DNA of 64,000 nt from Actinoplanes sp. TFC3 (lineage in GTDB: Bacteria > Actinomycetota > Actinomycetes > Mycobacteriales > Micromonosporaceae): contig NZ_LOJP01000001.1 of NCBI RefSeq assembly GCF_001553785.1, forward strand, positions 4,779,790 to 4,843,789, written 5' to 3'. The translations under genes and the position numbers were made by a program. Below the pieces are notes generated by a model. That model saw only the letters and a program-made list of their open reading frames with translations, was not told the origin of the DNA and did not search any database. This document shows positions 40,378 to 49,317 of the stretch, piece by piece (the first letter of the stretch is position 1; each line of letters starts with the position of its first letter).

Positions 40378-42858
40378 ATGGGTTTCATGCTGATCGCCCT
40401 GCCGGACCTGCCCATCACAGCGGTGCTGCCGCAGGTGGCCGCGTCGCTCAAGGATCGAGGCGCCGCGGTACTGGTCGCGCCGCCCGGCACGGGCAAGACG
40501 ACGGTGGTCCCGCTGGCGCTCGCCGACACCACCGAAGGACGCATCGTGGTCGCGGAACCACGCCGGGTTGCGGCCCGGGCGGCGGCCCGGCGGATGGCGT
40601 CCCTGCTCGGCCAGCAGGTGGGAGAAGACGTCGGATTTACGGTACGAGGTGAGCGCCGAGTTTCCGCCCGCACCCGCATCGAGGTGGTCACCACCGGCGT
40701 GCTCGTGCGCCGCCTGCACCGCGACCCCGACCTGTCCGGCACCGCCGCCGTCATCCTCGACGAGTGCCACGAACGCCACCTCGACACCGACCTCGCGCTC
40801 GCCTTCCTGATCGAGGTCCGCCAGGCCCTGCGCCCCGAGCTCACCCTGCTCGCCACCTCGGCCACCGCCGAATCCCAGCGCTTGTCCGCGATCCTCGGCA
40901 ACGCCCCCGTCGTCGAAGCCGACGCAGCCCTGTTCCCGATCGACGTCCGCTGGTGCCCACCACCGCAACCGGTCACTCCCCCGCACGGCCTGCGCGTCGA
41001 CCCCCGCCTGCTCGACCACATTGCCGCCACCGTCCGCCGCGCGCTCACCGACGGCGACGGCGACGTGCTGGCCTTCCTGCCCGGCGCCCGCGAGATCGAC
41101 ATCGTGGCCGGCCACCTGCGCGGCCTCGGCGTCGACGTGGTCCCCCTGCACGGCCGCCAGCCCGCCGCGGTCCAGGACGCCGCCCTCCGCCCGTCCGCAT
41201 CCCGCCGGGTGGTGCTGGCCACCGCCGTGGCGGAGAGCAGCCTGACCGTCCCCGGCGTCCGGGCGGTCGTCGACGCCGGGCTGAGCCGGGTGCCCCGGAT
41301 GGACCACAACCGCGGCCTCGGCACCCTGGTGACCGTCCCGGTCTCGCGCGCCGGAGCCCAGCAGCGCGCCGGACGAGCCGGTCGAGAAGCCCCCGGCCGG
41401 GTGTACCGCTGCTGGTCGGCGGCCCAGCACGAGCGGCTACCGGCCCAACCCGAACCGGAGATCGCCGCGGCCGACCTGACCGGGTTCGCGCTCGACCTGG
41501 CGCTGTGGGGCCATCCGGACGGATCCGGCCTGGCCCTGCCGGACTCCCCACCTGCCGGAGCGCTGCAGGCCGCGGTGAGCACACTGCGGGCGCTCGGGGC
41601 GGTGGATGCCGACGGACGGGTCACCGCGCGGGGACGGTCGCTGGCCGGCGCCGGACTGCACCCCCGGCTGGCCCGCGCTCTGCTCGACGGGGCCGCGGTG
41701 ATGGGGGCGCAACGGGCCGCGGAGATCGTGGCCCTGCTGGATGCCGACCGCGGATCCGATGACGTGGTCGCGGCGTGGCGACGGGCTCGCGGTGAGCGCG
41801 ACGGGGCCTGGCTGTCCGAGGTACGCCGGTTGAAGTCGGCGGTGTCCGCTGCCGCTCCTCCTCCGCTGCTTTCTCCGCTACCGGATGACCTTGCCGCCGG
41901 GCTGGTGGTGGGGCTGGCGTACCCCGAACGCGTGGCACGGGCGCGGGAGGCGGGATCCCGGGCGTACCTGATGGCCGGTGGCACCGCGGCCGAGCTGCAC
42001 GGCGGCAGCTCGCTGGCCGGAACGACCTGGCTGGCCGTGGCCGACGCCGACCGTGCCCCCGGCGCCCGAACCGCCCGGATCCGCAGCGCCGCCCCGCTCG
42101 ACGAGGACACCGCCCGCGAGGCGGCGGCCACCCTGCTCGCTACCGCCACCGAAATCGGCTGGATCGACGGCGACGTGGTGGCCCGCCGGGTCGACCGGCT
42201 CGGCGCCATCACCCTTGTCGAGCGGCGCATCACCGACCCGGACCCGAAGCTGGTGCAGGAAGCGCTGCGCGAGGGCTTACGACGGGAGGGGCTGGGGCTG
42301 TTGACCTGGTCGCGGTCGGCAGTGGAGCTTCGCCAGCGGCTGGCATTCGCGCACGCGGCGCTCGGCGAGCCGTGGCCGGATGTGTCAGATGCGGCGCTCA
42401 CATCGGCCTCCTTGGTTGAGTGGCTGCCGTTGGGGCGCGCCCGGCGACGAGCCGATCTGGGTGCGATCGATGTGGCTGGGGCATTGCGGTCGCTGCTGCC
42501 GTGGCAGGTCGCGGGCCGGCTGGACGAGGTGGCCCCGGAACGCCTGCCGGTGCCGAGCGGCTCCAAGATCCGGGTCGACTACAGCGACCCGGCCGCGCCG
42601 GTGCTGGCAGTCAAACTGCAGGAGACGTTCGGCTGGCAGAACGCACCGCGCCTGGCCGAGGGCCGGGTGCCCGCACGGCTGCACCTGCTGTCACCCGCAG
42701 GCCGGCCCTTGGCGGTGACCAGCGACCTCGCGTCGTTCTGGGTGAACGTGTACCCGCAGGTGCGCGGCGAGATGCGCGGCCGATATCCGCGTCACCCATG
42801 GCCCGAGGACCCGACCGCCGCCGAGCCCACCCGGCGGCTCAACCCGCGGACGCGCTGA
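40378..42858 (+). CDS. hrpB: ATP-dependent helicase HrpB
   Basis: The 826-residue DEAH-type protein has Walker A in VAPPGTGKTTVVPLALADT, the DECH box in ILDECHERHLD, motif III LATSATAE and motif VI QRAGRAGR. The C-terminal part, VEWLPLGRARRRADLGAIDV with SGSKIRVDYSDP, is the HrpB-specific domain. It is an RNA helicase-family protein of uncertain cellular substrate. Length agrees with the family. The ATG is at 40378, with an internal Met at 40387. Confidence 0.93.
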   Translation: MGFMLIALPDLPITAVLPQVAASLKDRGAAVLVAPPGTGKTTVVPLALADTTEGRIVVAEPRRVAARAAARRMASLLGQQVGEDVGFTVRGERRVSARTRIEVVTTGVLVRRLHRDPDLSGTAAVILDECHERHLDTDLALAFLIEVRQALRPELTLLATSATAESQRLSAILGNAPVVEADAALFPIDVRWCPPPQPVTPPHGLRVDPRLLDHIAATVRRALTDGDGDVLAFLPGAREIDIVAGHLRGLGVDVVPLHGRQPAAVQDAALRPSASRRVVLATAVAESSLTVPGVRAVVDAGLSRVPRMDHNRGLGTLVTVPVSRAGAQQRAGRAGREAPGRVYRCWSAAQHERLPAQPEPEIAAADLTGFALDLALWGHPDGSGLALPDSPPAGALQAAVSTLRALGAVDADGRVTARGRSLAGAGLHPRLARALLDGAAVMGAQRAAEIVALLDADRGSDDVVAAWRRARGERDGAWLSEVRRLKSAVSAAAPPPLLSPLPDDLAAGLVVGLAYPERVARAREAGSRAYLMAGGTAAELHGGSSLAGTTWLAVADADRAPGARTARIRSAAPLDEDTAREAAATLLATATEIGWIDGDVVARRVDRLGAITLVERRITDPDPKLVQEALREGLRREGLGLLTWSRSAVELRQRLAFAHAALGEPWPDVSDAALTSASLVEWLPLGRARRRADLGAIDVAGALRSLLPWQVAGRLDEVAPERLPVPSGSKIRVDYSDPAAPVLAVKLQETFGWQNAPRLAEGRVPARLHLLSPAGRPLAVTSDLASFWVNVYPQVRGEMRGRYPRHPWPEDPTAAEPTRRLNPRTR

Positions 42859-42878
42859 TCGCGGCCGGTCGGCGGCGG

Positions 42879-42944
42879 TCACAGGTCGGCGTGGGTGACC
42901 GTGTATCCACCGTTGACGACGGGCGCAAACGGGGCGGGCGCCAT
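42879..42944 (-). CDS. Possible 21-residue peptide
   Basis: A short frame reads MAPAPFAPVVNGGYTVTHAD and ends one residue later. An AGG (TAGGT) lies 4 nt before the ATG. It sits between the helicase stop and the convergent membrane protein stop. It could be a small peptide, a remnant of a longer gene or chance. I cannot support function. Confidence 0.2.
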   Translation of the reverse strand: MAPAPFAPVVNGGYTVTHADL

Positions 42945-42949
42945 GCGAC

Positions 42950-43624
42950 CTAGTTTGTCCTTGCGCGTTCGCTGAACCTTGCTCGAAGCAGGATCAGGGC
43001 GGTGACGGCGACAGCGGCAACCCAGACCGTCGCCGTGACCAAGGCGGCGACCGGGCTCTCCGAGGGCGGTGGCACCACGGCCATGTTGAGGACCGCACCC
43101 ACGGGCACGACCAGCGCAGCCAGCACCCCGGCCGGCCCCGGGCGCCGGATGAGCGCCCCGATGGCACCGAGAGGTAGTCCGAGGAGGAGGCTTTGCAGGA
43201 GCCAGAAGTGGCGCACCGAACCCCACACCGGGCCGTCGGCGAAGGCGGCCTCGAGGGAGTCGTACACGAACGTCGCGACCAGCAGCGCGACGCAACCGGC
43301 GAGCGCCCCGGCCAACAACCCGCGGTGGACCGCCCAGCCGGCGAAGACCGCGAGGGCAGCCCACGCCCACCCCGAATCCAGGATCAGGCTGACGAACTCG
43401 GCCACCTGCGCCCCGGCGCTACGATCGGCCCGCGCCAGCCACACCTCGTTCATCATCACCGGCACGTCATTGGCCACCGCCGCCACGACGGCCAAGGCCA
43501 CGCCGCTGCCGACGGCGATCGCAGCTCCCGTGAAAGCCCCCCGCAACGCTGGCACGAGGCCACAGTAGACGACCAGCGCTTCCGGGCCGCCGACGCAGGC
43601 CGGCCTCACAGTCCGGTTCGCCAA
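42950..43624 (-). CDS. Multi-pass membrane protein, unknown function
   Basis: The protein has about six hydrophobic segments, for example GAAIAVGSGVALAVVAAVAN, SGWAWAALAVFAGWAV, LAGALAGCVALLVATFVY, LAALVVPVGAVLNMAVV and LVTATVWVAAVAVTALILL. A loop with DGPVWGSVRHFW is conserved-looking. The start is unsure: TTG 43624 is the longest, and GTG codons at 43609 and 43555 are alternatives. The family is not recognised. It is the tail gene after the GGDEF-EAL protein, with only 44 bp between. Confidence 0.6.
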   Translation of the reverse strand: MANRTVRPACVGGPEALVVYCGLVPALRGAFTGAAIAVGSGVALAVVAAVANDVPVMMNEVWLARADRSAGAQVAEFVSLILDSGWAWAALAVFAGWAVHRGLLAGALAGCVALLVATFVYDSLEAAFADGPVWGSVRHFWLLQSLLLGLPLGAIGALIRRPGPAGVLAALVVPVGAVLNMAVVPPPSESPVAALVTATVWVAAVAVTALILLRARFSERARTN

Positions 43625-43668
43625 TCCTCACACCCGACAGGGCATCCTAGGAGGCTAGGCAACGAAAG

Positions 43669-46179
43669 TCAGGGCCCTTGAGGTGGGCGCCAGCGAGCAG
43701 AAGTCCCCGCCGGAGATCGAGATGAGGAACCGGCAGACCCGCCGCCGGCAGGAACAGCCGCAGCATCGGAAGGAGCAGGCCCGCCGCCAGAAGGAGAGGG
43801 CGCCCGGCCGGAAGTAGCCGCGCCACCCCTATCCGGTCCCGGCTGCGCGGGCACAACCTCCACCAGCCGATGCACCGCCCGCGGCTGCCCGAACAGATAC
43901 CCCTGCCCCAGCTTGCATCCCAGCCCAGCCAAGTCCACCGCCCGCTCCCGCGTCTCAATCCCCTCGGCGATCACCGCGACCCCCATATCGGCGCAAATGG
44001 TCAACACCGACCGGCACAAGGCTCCCGCCCGCTCGGGCGCTACGTCCACATCGGTCAGGGACGAGTCCAGTTTGACGATGTCGATGGGTAGGGAGTGCAG
44101 CTGGGCAAGGGCGTTGTAGCCGCTGCCGAAGTCGTCGAGGGCTACCCGTACCCCGTGGCGGCGCAGGGTTTCGGTGACCTCGACCGCGCGGGACAGGTCG
44201 GGGATGCGCTTGGTTTCGGTGATCTCGACTACCAGGCGGGATGCTGGTACGTCGTGGCGGTGCAACGCCGCCAGCACGCCCTGCGCCAGTCCGTGCTGAC
44301 CCAAGCGGGCGGCCGAGACGTTGACGTGCACGTCGATCGGGCGCCCGTAGGTGGCGGCCAGCGCTGCGGCGTCGGAGCAGGCCCGGTCCAGGACGAAGTC
44401 GTCGATGGCGGCTACCAGGCCGGCGCGTTCGGCCACGGTGACGAACACCTCGGGATCGACCGGGCCGGCGATGGGGTCGTTCCAGCGGGCCAGGGCCTCC
44501 ACCGCCAGAACCGTTTCGTCCGCTAGATGGACGATCGGCTGGTAGTGGACCTCGAAGCCGTAGTCGGCCGGGGACCCGGCCAGGGCACGCATCAGCAGGT
44601 GCGGCAGGTCGGCGTTGGGGCCACCGTCCGCACTCCCGGCGTAGCGGACCAGGGCGTTCTTACCGCGGCGTTTGCTGGCGTACATGGCGGCGTCGGCGCG
44701 GCGCAGCAGGATATCGGCGGAGAGGTCGCGTTCGCCCAGGTGGGGGCGGACCAGACCGAGGCTGGCGCTGATGGCGACGGTGTGGCCGTCCAGTTCGAAC
44801 GGTGCGCGCAGGGCGGCGAGCATGGCCTCGGCGATCGGGTCGGCCTCGCCGGCGCGGTGTTCGAGCAGCACGGCGAATTCGTCGCCGCCCAGACGGGCCA
44901 CCAGGTCGGCAGGGCCTACGCAGGTGCGCAGGCGGTCGGCGATGGCGCGCAGCAGGCGGTCGCCGATGGCGTGGCCGAAGCTGTCGTTGATGAGCTTGAA
45001 GTCGTCGAGATCTGCGAAGATCAAAGCTACCGGAAGGCCCTGATAACGGTACGAATCCAGCGCCAGCGCCAGCCGTTCGCGGAACAGCGCCCGGTTGGCC
45101 AGCCCGGTCAGCGGATCATGGTAGGCCTGGTGGTGCAGCCGCTCCTGACCCTCGGACACCCGCGCCAGCAACACGGTGTTGTCGACGATGGTGAACATCT
45201 GCCGGGCCACGACCAGGCCCAACCCCAGCCACCCCAGATACGCCTCGTACGACGTCAGCTGCCCGCCCGCCCCGGTGCGCACCGCGATCACAATCCCGGT
45301 CGCCACCACCGGCACGTACGGCAGGATCAGGTGCAGCCAGTCGGCTTCGAGTTTGTCCACGGCGGGCGGCGCGGCGGTGCCCGGGTTGGTCAGCGCAGCC
45401 ACGGCGAGCAGGGCCGGGCCGAGCAGATAGCCCGTGGCCTGCAGCGGGGTGAGCGTGCCGGTGCTCAGGGTCAGCAGCCGTACCGTATCGGAGCAGCCAA
45501 GCGCGACCAGACCCGCCACGGCCAGCATCAGCGTGGCCCGCGCCGGGCGCCACGTCGGCCGGGATGCCAGCACCAGCAACGCCATCACGATCAGGACCAG
45601 GTCGGCGACCGGGTAGGCCGCGGCCACCCCGGCGGCCCAGGGGCTCTCCCCCACCTCGCGAAAAACCCTGTGCGGCAGGGCCGACCAGGCCAGCGCGACC
45701 AGCGAGCCGGTGATCAGCACGCTGTCGATGACCAGCACGACCCGGTCGCGGGGCAGCGACGCACGCACCGGCCGGGGCAGGGCGGCCGACATCGCGAGCA
45801 GGGCCAGGAACACGCACACCGGCAGGATCAGGAACCCGAAGTCGGCCGGGCCCACCCCCGTGGCGCGGCCCGGGTCGAGCACGTCGCGCGCGACCCACCA
45901 CAACCGGGCCAGCGTCCAACCGGTCAGCCCGAAGCCGAGCAGGGTGCGCCAGCGCGATCGCAGGCCGCGGTGCTCGCGCGCGGCGGTGAGGCAGACGAAC
46001 GCGGCGAGCGCCCCGGCGGCCAGCTGGGCGGCGTCGTTGTAGAGCCGCTGGCCGGAGCCGGCCGGGATGGCCAGCGCGCCGACGAGCGTCACGACGACCG
46101 CGCCGGTGACGGCGAGCACCAGCGTGAGCGGCGTGCGGGCGCCCACCCGCAGCGCGGTTCCCGTCAAGCGAATCACCAC
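43669..46179 (-). CDS. Membrane GGDEF-EAL cyclic-di-GMP enzyme
   Basis: The product of about 836 residues has around nine membrane segments (about 1-320), then a GGDEF domain (about 345-515) and an EAL domain (about 530-775). The GGDEF A-site is intact (RLGGDEFAV). The I-site RxxD is replaced by GPAD, so product feedback is probably lost. The EAL motif is intact in VEALARW, with DDFGSGY and AEGIETR. Both synthesis and hydrolysis of cyclic di-GMP are possible. The tail is low-complexity Gly/Ser/Pro. The start is uncertain: GTG 46179 or 46176, or the longer frame at 46245. The PP2C gene lies 90 bp upstream. Confidence 0.85.
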   Translation of the reverse strand: MVIRLTGTALRVGARTPLTLVLAVTGAVVVTLVGALAIPAGSGQRLYNDAAQLAAGALAAFVCLTAAREHRGLRSRWRTLLGFGLTGWTLARLWWVARDVLDPGRATGVGPADFGFLILPVCVFLALLAMSAALPRPVRASLPRDRVVLVIDSVLITGSLVALAWSALPHRVFREVGESPWAAGVAAAYPVADLVLIVMALLVLASRPTWRPARATLMLAVAGLVALGCSDTVRLLTLSTGTLTPLQATGYLLGPALLAVAALTNPGTAAPPAVDKLEADWLHLILPYVPVVATGIVIAVRTGAGGQLTSYEAYLGWLGLGLVVARQMFTIVDNTVLLARVSEGQERLHHQAYHDPLTGLANRALFRERLALALDSYRYQGLPVALIFADLDDFKLINDSFGHAIGDRLLRAIADRLRTCVGPADLVARLGGDEFAVLLEHRAGEADPIAEAMLAALRAPFELDGHTVAISASLGLVRPHLGERDLSADILLRRADAAMYASKRRGKNALVRYAGSADGGPNADLPHLLMRALAGSPADYGFEVHYQPIVHLADETVLAVEALARWNDPIAGPVDPEVFVTVAERAGLVAAIDDFVLDRACSDAAALAATYGRPIDVHVNVSAARLGQHGLAQGVLAALHRHDVPASRLVVEITETKRIPDLSRAVEVTETLRRHGVRVALDDFGSGYNALAQLHSLPIDIVKLDSSLTDVDVAPERAGALCRSVLTICADMGVAVIAEGIETRERAVDLAGLGCKLGQGYLFGQPRAVHRLVEVVPAQPGPDRGGAATSGRAPSPSGGGPAPSDAAAVPAGGGSAGSSSRSPAGTSARWRPPQGP

Positions 46180-46269
46180 CCGCGCACCAGCAGAGGAATG
46201 GGAGCGACCGCAGTAACGTACCGCAGTCCCGGGCCCTGCCAGCACCCCGCGCCGCTCACCGGCGGACCA

Positions 46270-46992
46270 TCAGCCTCGCAGGCTCAGATCGGCGACAATC
46301 ACCGTGATGTTGTCGGGTCCGCCGCCCTGCAGCGCGAGGTCGACCAGGCGTTCGGCGCACGTCTGCGCGTCGGGGCAGGTGAGCAGCTCCGCCTCGATGC
46401 GCTCGGCGGGCACCGGGCCGGTCAGCCCGTCGCTGCACAGCAGCCAGCGGTCGCCTTCCTCGGGTTCCACGATTACGTACGACGGGCTGACCGGTTCACC
46501 CTGCAGCGCCTGGGTGACCACCGCCCGCCGCGGATGCCCGGCCGCCTCCTCGGGCCGGATCAGGCCCTGGTCGACGAGCATCTGTACGTACGTGTCGTCC
46601 TTGGTCAGCTGGTTGAGCCGGCCGTCGCGCAGCAGGTAGGCCCGGCTGTCGCCGACGTGGGCCAGGGCCGCCCGGTCGCCCGAGAAGATCACGGCCGTCA
46701 GCGTGGTGCCCATGCCCTGCAGCGCCGCGTCGCCCTGCACGGTCTCGGCGATCCGGCCGTTTGCCACCTCGAGCGCCTTGTGCAGCGCGTCCATCTGATG
46801 GTCGTTGTCGATCGGCACGTCGAGCGAGGCCATGGCCTCCACGGCGATGCGGCTCGCCACGTCCCCGGCGGCCATGCCACCCATGCCGTCGGCGACAACC
46901 AGCAGCCGGTCGCCGGCGTAATGACAGTCCTGGTTGTTGCTTCGCACGTGGCCTCTATCGGTGACGGCCGCCCACCGCAGGTGCAAGGTCAT
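46270..46992 (-). CDS. PP2C-type Ser/Thr protein phosphatase
   Basis: The 240-residue soluble phosphatase has the full PP2C metal-binding set: SNNQDCHYAGD, VVADGMGGMAAGDVAS, AHVGDSRAYLL, LCSDGLTGPV and GGPDNITVIVADL. It resembles PstP/Stp catalytic domains but lacks their transmembrane part. It dephosphorylates Ser/Thr-phosphorylated proteins. The ATG is at 46992. Upstream is a membrane protein/solute-binding-protein pair; no Ser/Thr kinase is nearby. Confidence 0.9.
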   Translation of the reverse strand: MTLHLRWAAVTDRGHVRSNNQDCHYAGDRLLVVADGMGGMAAGDVASRIAVEAMASLDVPIDNDHQMDALHKALEVANGRIAETVQGDAALQGMGTTLTAVIFSGDRAALAHVGDSRAYLLRDGRLNQLTKDDTYVQMLVDQGLIRPEEAAGHPRRAVVTQALQGEPVSPSYVIVEPEEGDRWLLCSDGLTGPVPAERIEAELLTCPDAQTCAERLVDLALQGGGPDNITVIVADLSLRG

Positions 46993-47083
46993 GGCGTGCA
47001 GCCTGCCAGGTCGGCTCCACCGTGTCTGCACGCGGTCGGCGGCGCGCCGCAACAAAGCCCGTTCACCTGCGTAAATTGGATGA

Positions 47084-48127
47084 TCACCGGCCCACCCCCT
47101 TGGTTGTCGTCGGCTCCAGCGCCCGCCCGAGGCAGCGCGGATCCACCTCGCCGGTCACCGGCCGGGTCGGGGCGGCCCATTCGAGTGCGGACTCGTCGAC
47201 CGCCCAGCCCCGTACGGTGATCCGGCTGTGCTGTGCCCGCACGGGTTCGGGGCACAAGGTCTTGGAGCGTACTTGGGCGTTGGGGATGAACACCACGTCG
47301 CCACCACGCTGCAGCACGGTGGTGGCGGTGTCATCGACGGTGACGAGCTGTCCTCGTACCACTCGGATGCCTGCCCCGTCGTCGATTTCCACGGCGCTGT
47401 TGGGCAGCACCGGCGCTCGCAGGAACAGCGCCCCCACCACGATCGGAGCGGCCAGGGTGGCCAGAACCGCGGGCCAGTGGGTGGCCAGCCGGGCGGCACG
47501 CGGGGGCACCGGACCGGTCAGCAACCAGCCCAGCAGCGGCGGCACGACCAGCAGCAGTGCGGTGCTCGTCTCGCCGGCGGACAGGGCCACCCGGATGCCC
47601 GGCCACACCCAGATCAGCTCGACCACACCGAGCGCGATCGGTACGGCCAGGGTGGCCACCACCAGCATCCGCCGCTCGCCCGGGAAGCGCTGCACCGCGG
47701 TCAGCCCGAGGATCGCGACCACCAGCATGAGCAGCGCCGGCAGCATCCGCATCTGCCAGGTGAACCCGGCCAGGCCCACGGCCAGCACCACCACCCAGTC
47801 GGGCATCCGCAATGCGGTCAGACCCAGCAGCGAACGGCGGGCCGCTTCGTTCGGGTCGGGCGAGCTGACCAGCAGAATGCCGCCGAGGGTACGCAGCACG
47901 AGCACGATTGCCGGAATGATCCCGATCAGCGCGATGATCAGGGCACTGATCATGCCGAGCGGGCTGACGTACTGCACGAGCAGCAGCATCGTGGGCAGGT
48001 CCTGCCGGCTCAGGTACCACAGCCGCAGCACGAGCAGCACCAGCGGGAAGGCAGGCAGCGCGGTCAGCAGCCAGTTGAGCTGGGCGCGGCGCAACCGGGG
48101 GCGGCGGTCGATCACCTCAACGCTCAT
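47084..48127 (-). CDS. Polytopic membrane protein with C-terminal extracellular-type domain
   Basis: The 347-residue protein has about seven to eight hydrophobic segments (residues about 15-255), including LPAFPLVLLVLRLWYLS and LIGIIPAIVLVLRTLGG. The polar C-terminal domain (about 256-347) has a strand-rich part DDGAGIRVVRGQLVTVDD with a turn at LQRGGDVVFIPN. Its ATG overlaps the stop of the binding-protein gene by 4 nt (ATGA). By position it may be the membrane partner of that protein. I do not recognise a named family; a GlnX-like role is inference. Confidence 0.7.
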   Translation of the reverse strand: MSVEVIDRRPRLRRAQLNWLLTALPAFPLVLLVLRLWYLSRQDLPTMLLLVQYVSPLGMISALIIALIGIIPAIVLVLRTLGGILLVSSPDPNEAARRSLLGLTALRMPDWVVVLAVGLAGFTWQMRMLPALLMLVVAILGLTAVQRFPGERRMLVVATLAVPIALGVVELIWVWPGIRVALSAGETSTALLLVVPPLLGWLLTGPVPPRAARLATHWPAVLATLAAPIVVGALFLRAPVLPNSAVEIDDGAGIRVVRGQLVTVDDTATTVLQRGGDVVFIPNAQVRSKTLCPEPVRAQHSRITVRGWAVDESALEWAAPTRPVTGEVDPRCLGRALEPTTTKGVGR

Positions 48128-49236
48128 GGGGTCAGGTCCTCCCACGGCAGCTCGCGGACATCGGGCCGCTTGGTGACCGGCTGCTGCGGGCGGGCCAGCG
48201 GGGTCAGCGGTTTACCCGGCGCGCTGGTCTGCAACGGTGCCTCGGGGATGAAGTTCCTGGCGTACGCGGTCTCCCAGCGGTTGTCCTTGGGATCGGTGCA
48301 GGAGCGGTACAGCGTCACGTTCACCAGGTCCCGCAACGCCTCGTTGGCACCCACGCTGACCCCCCACGGCTCGGTTCTGTCGTCGCCGAGGTCCCAGTGG
48401 TCGTACTTGGCCGGGTGCAGGAACTTGTAGCCACCCAGGATCGCCGCATCGGTGCTGACCGCGTCGACATCAGCTTTGTCGAGCAACTGAAAACATTCAG
48501 AGACACGATTTCGCCGTACGAGCTCAGCGCCGGACTTTTCGGCAGTGGTGGCACTGGTCGAGGCGGACAGCGTGCACACCGTCTTGCCGGCGAACTCCTC
48601 CAGGCTGGCCACCGGCGGATGGCCGTGCAAGGTGATCACCGACTGCTCGGTGTGCAGGTACGACTCGGAGAACATCACGTTGGGCATGTCCTCGCGCTCC
48701 TTGGTGATGCTGTAGCTCGCGATCACCAGCTTGACCGGCACCGGGTTCTGCTCGAGGTCGGTGGCCTCCATCCGGGACCGGTCCTCGCTCTCGATGCCGT
48801 AGAACCGCACCTCGTCGCGGCGGAACCCGAGATCCTCGGCGATCATGTACGCGATGTCGATGTCGAAACCGCTCCACGTACCGTACTCCGGGTCGCGGTA
48901 GGCCACCCCCGGCTGATCGTCCTTGACCCCGATGGGCAGCGTGGTCCACTCGTCGATCCCGGCGCTGCGGCGCAGATCCTCGATGGACGGCGGCCCGAGG
49001 TGGAACAGCCGCACCCAGGAGAAGGCGAGCACCAGCACCAGCACCACTCCGATGCCCGCGAGCCGCCACGGCGCCAGCGAGGCACCGAACGAGCGCACGG
49101 TCTGCTCGGGCAGGGTGAACGTACGCCTCAGACCCTCCAGTGCCCGCTCCCCCCGCCGCGCGCGGGGACCACTGCCCAGCGGAAGCTGCCGGCGCGGCCG
49201 CGGTGGCCGGCGGATCACGACTTTACGAACGTGCAT
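48124..49236 (-). CDS. Membrane-anchored amino-acid-binding protein (SBP_bac_3, GlnH-like)
   Basis: The protein has a basic cytoplasmic N-terminus with several Arg, one membrane helix (about 60-75, LAGIGVVLVLVLAFSW) and an extracellular type-3 solute-binding domain. That domain has LPIGVKDDQPGVAYRDPEYG, SGFDIDIAYMIAEDLGF, and the typical TLSASTSATTAEKSGAEL. Family members bind glutamate, glutamine or other amino acids. No ABC permease or ATPase is adjacent, so it may be a sensor rather than a transporter part. The start could be 49236, 49251 or 49287; GGGAGG lies 3 nt before 49236. Confidence 0.75.
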   Translation of the reverse strand: MHVRKVVIRRPPRPRRQLPLGSGPRARRGERALEGLRRTFTLPEQTVRSFGASLAPWRLAGIGVVLVLVLAFSWVRLFHLGPPSIEDLRRSAGIDEWTTLPIGVKDDQPGVAYRDPEYGTWSGFDIDIAYMIAEDLGFRRDEVRFYGIESEDRSRMEATDLEQNPVPVKLVIASYSITKEREDMPNVMFSESYLHTEQSVITLHGHPPVASLEEFAGKTVCTLSASTSATTAEKSGAELVRRNRVSECFQLLDKADVDAVSTDAAILGGYKFLHPAKYDHWDLGDDRTEPWGVSVGANEALRDLVNVTLYRSCTDPKDNRWETAYARNFIPEAPLQTSAPGKPLTPLARPQQPVTKRPDVRELPWEDLTP

Positions 49237-49317
49237 GGGCCTCCCGTCCATGATCGACCCGGTGTCGCCATCATCATGGTGGCGCATGGGTGCGACAGGA
49301 AGGGGTACCCGCGGCGC

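Noticed and set aside
39864..42566. 900-residue open frame on the minus strand
   Set aside because: Only its last 164 codons are real (OHCU decarboxylase). The rest is antisense of hrpB with Ser/Arg-rich text.
40378..42858. HrpB as a secretion regulator
   Set aside because: The name HrpB also belongs to a plant-pathogen regulator. The motifs here (GTGKTT, DECH, QRAGRAGR) are those of the ATP-dependent helicase, so the helicase meaning is used.
44527..47220. 897-residue open frame on the plus strand
   Set aside because: It is antisense to the GGDEF-EAL and PP2C genes, both of which have full motif sets on the opposite strand.
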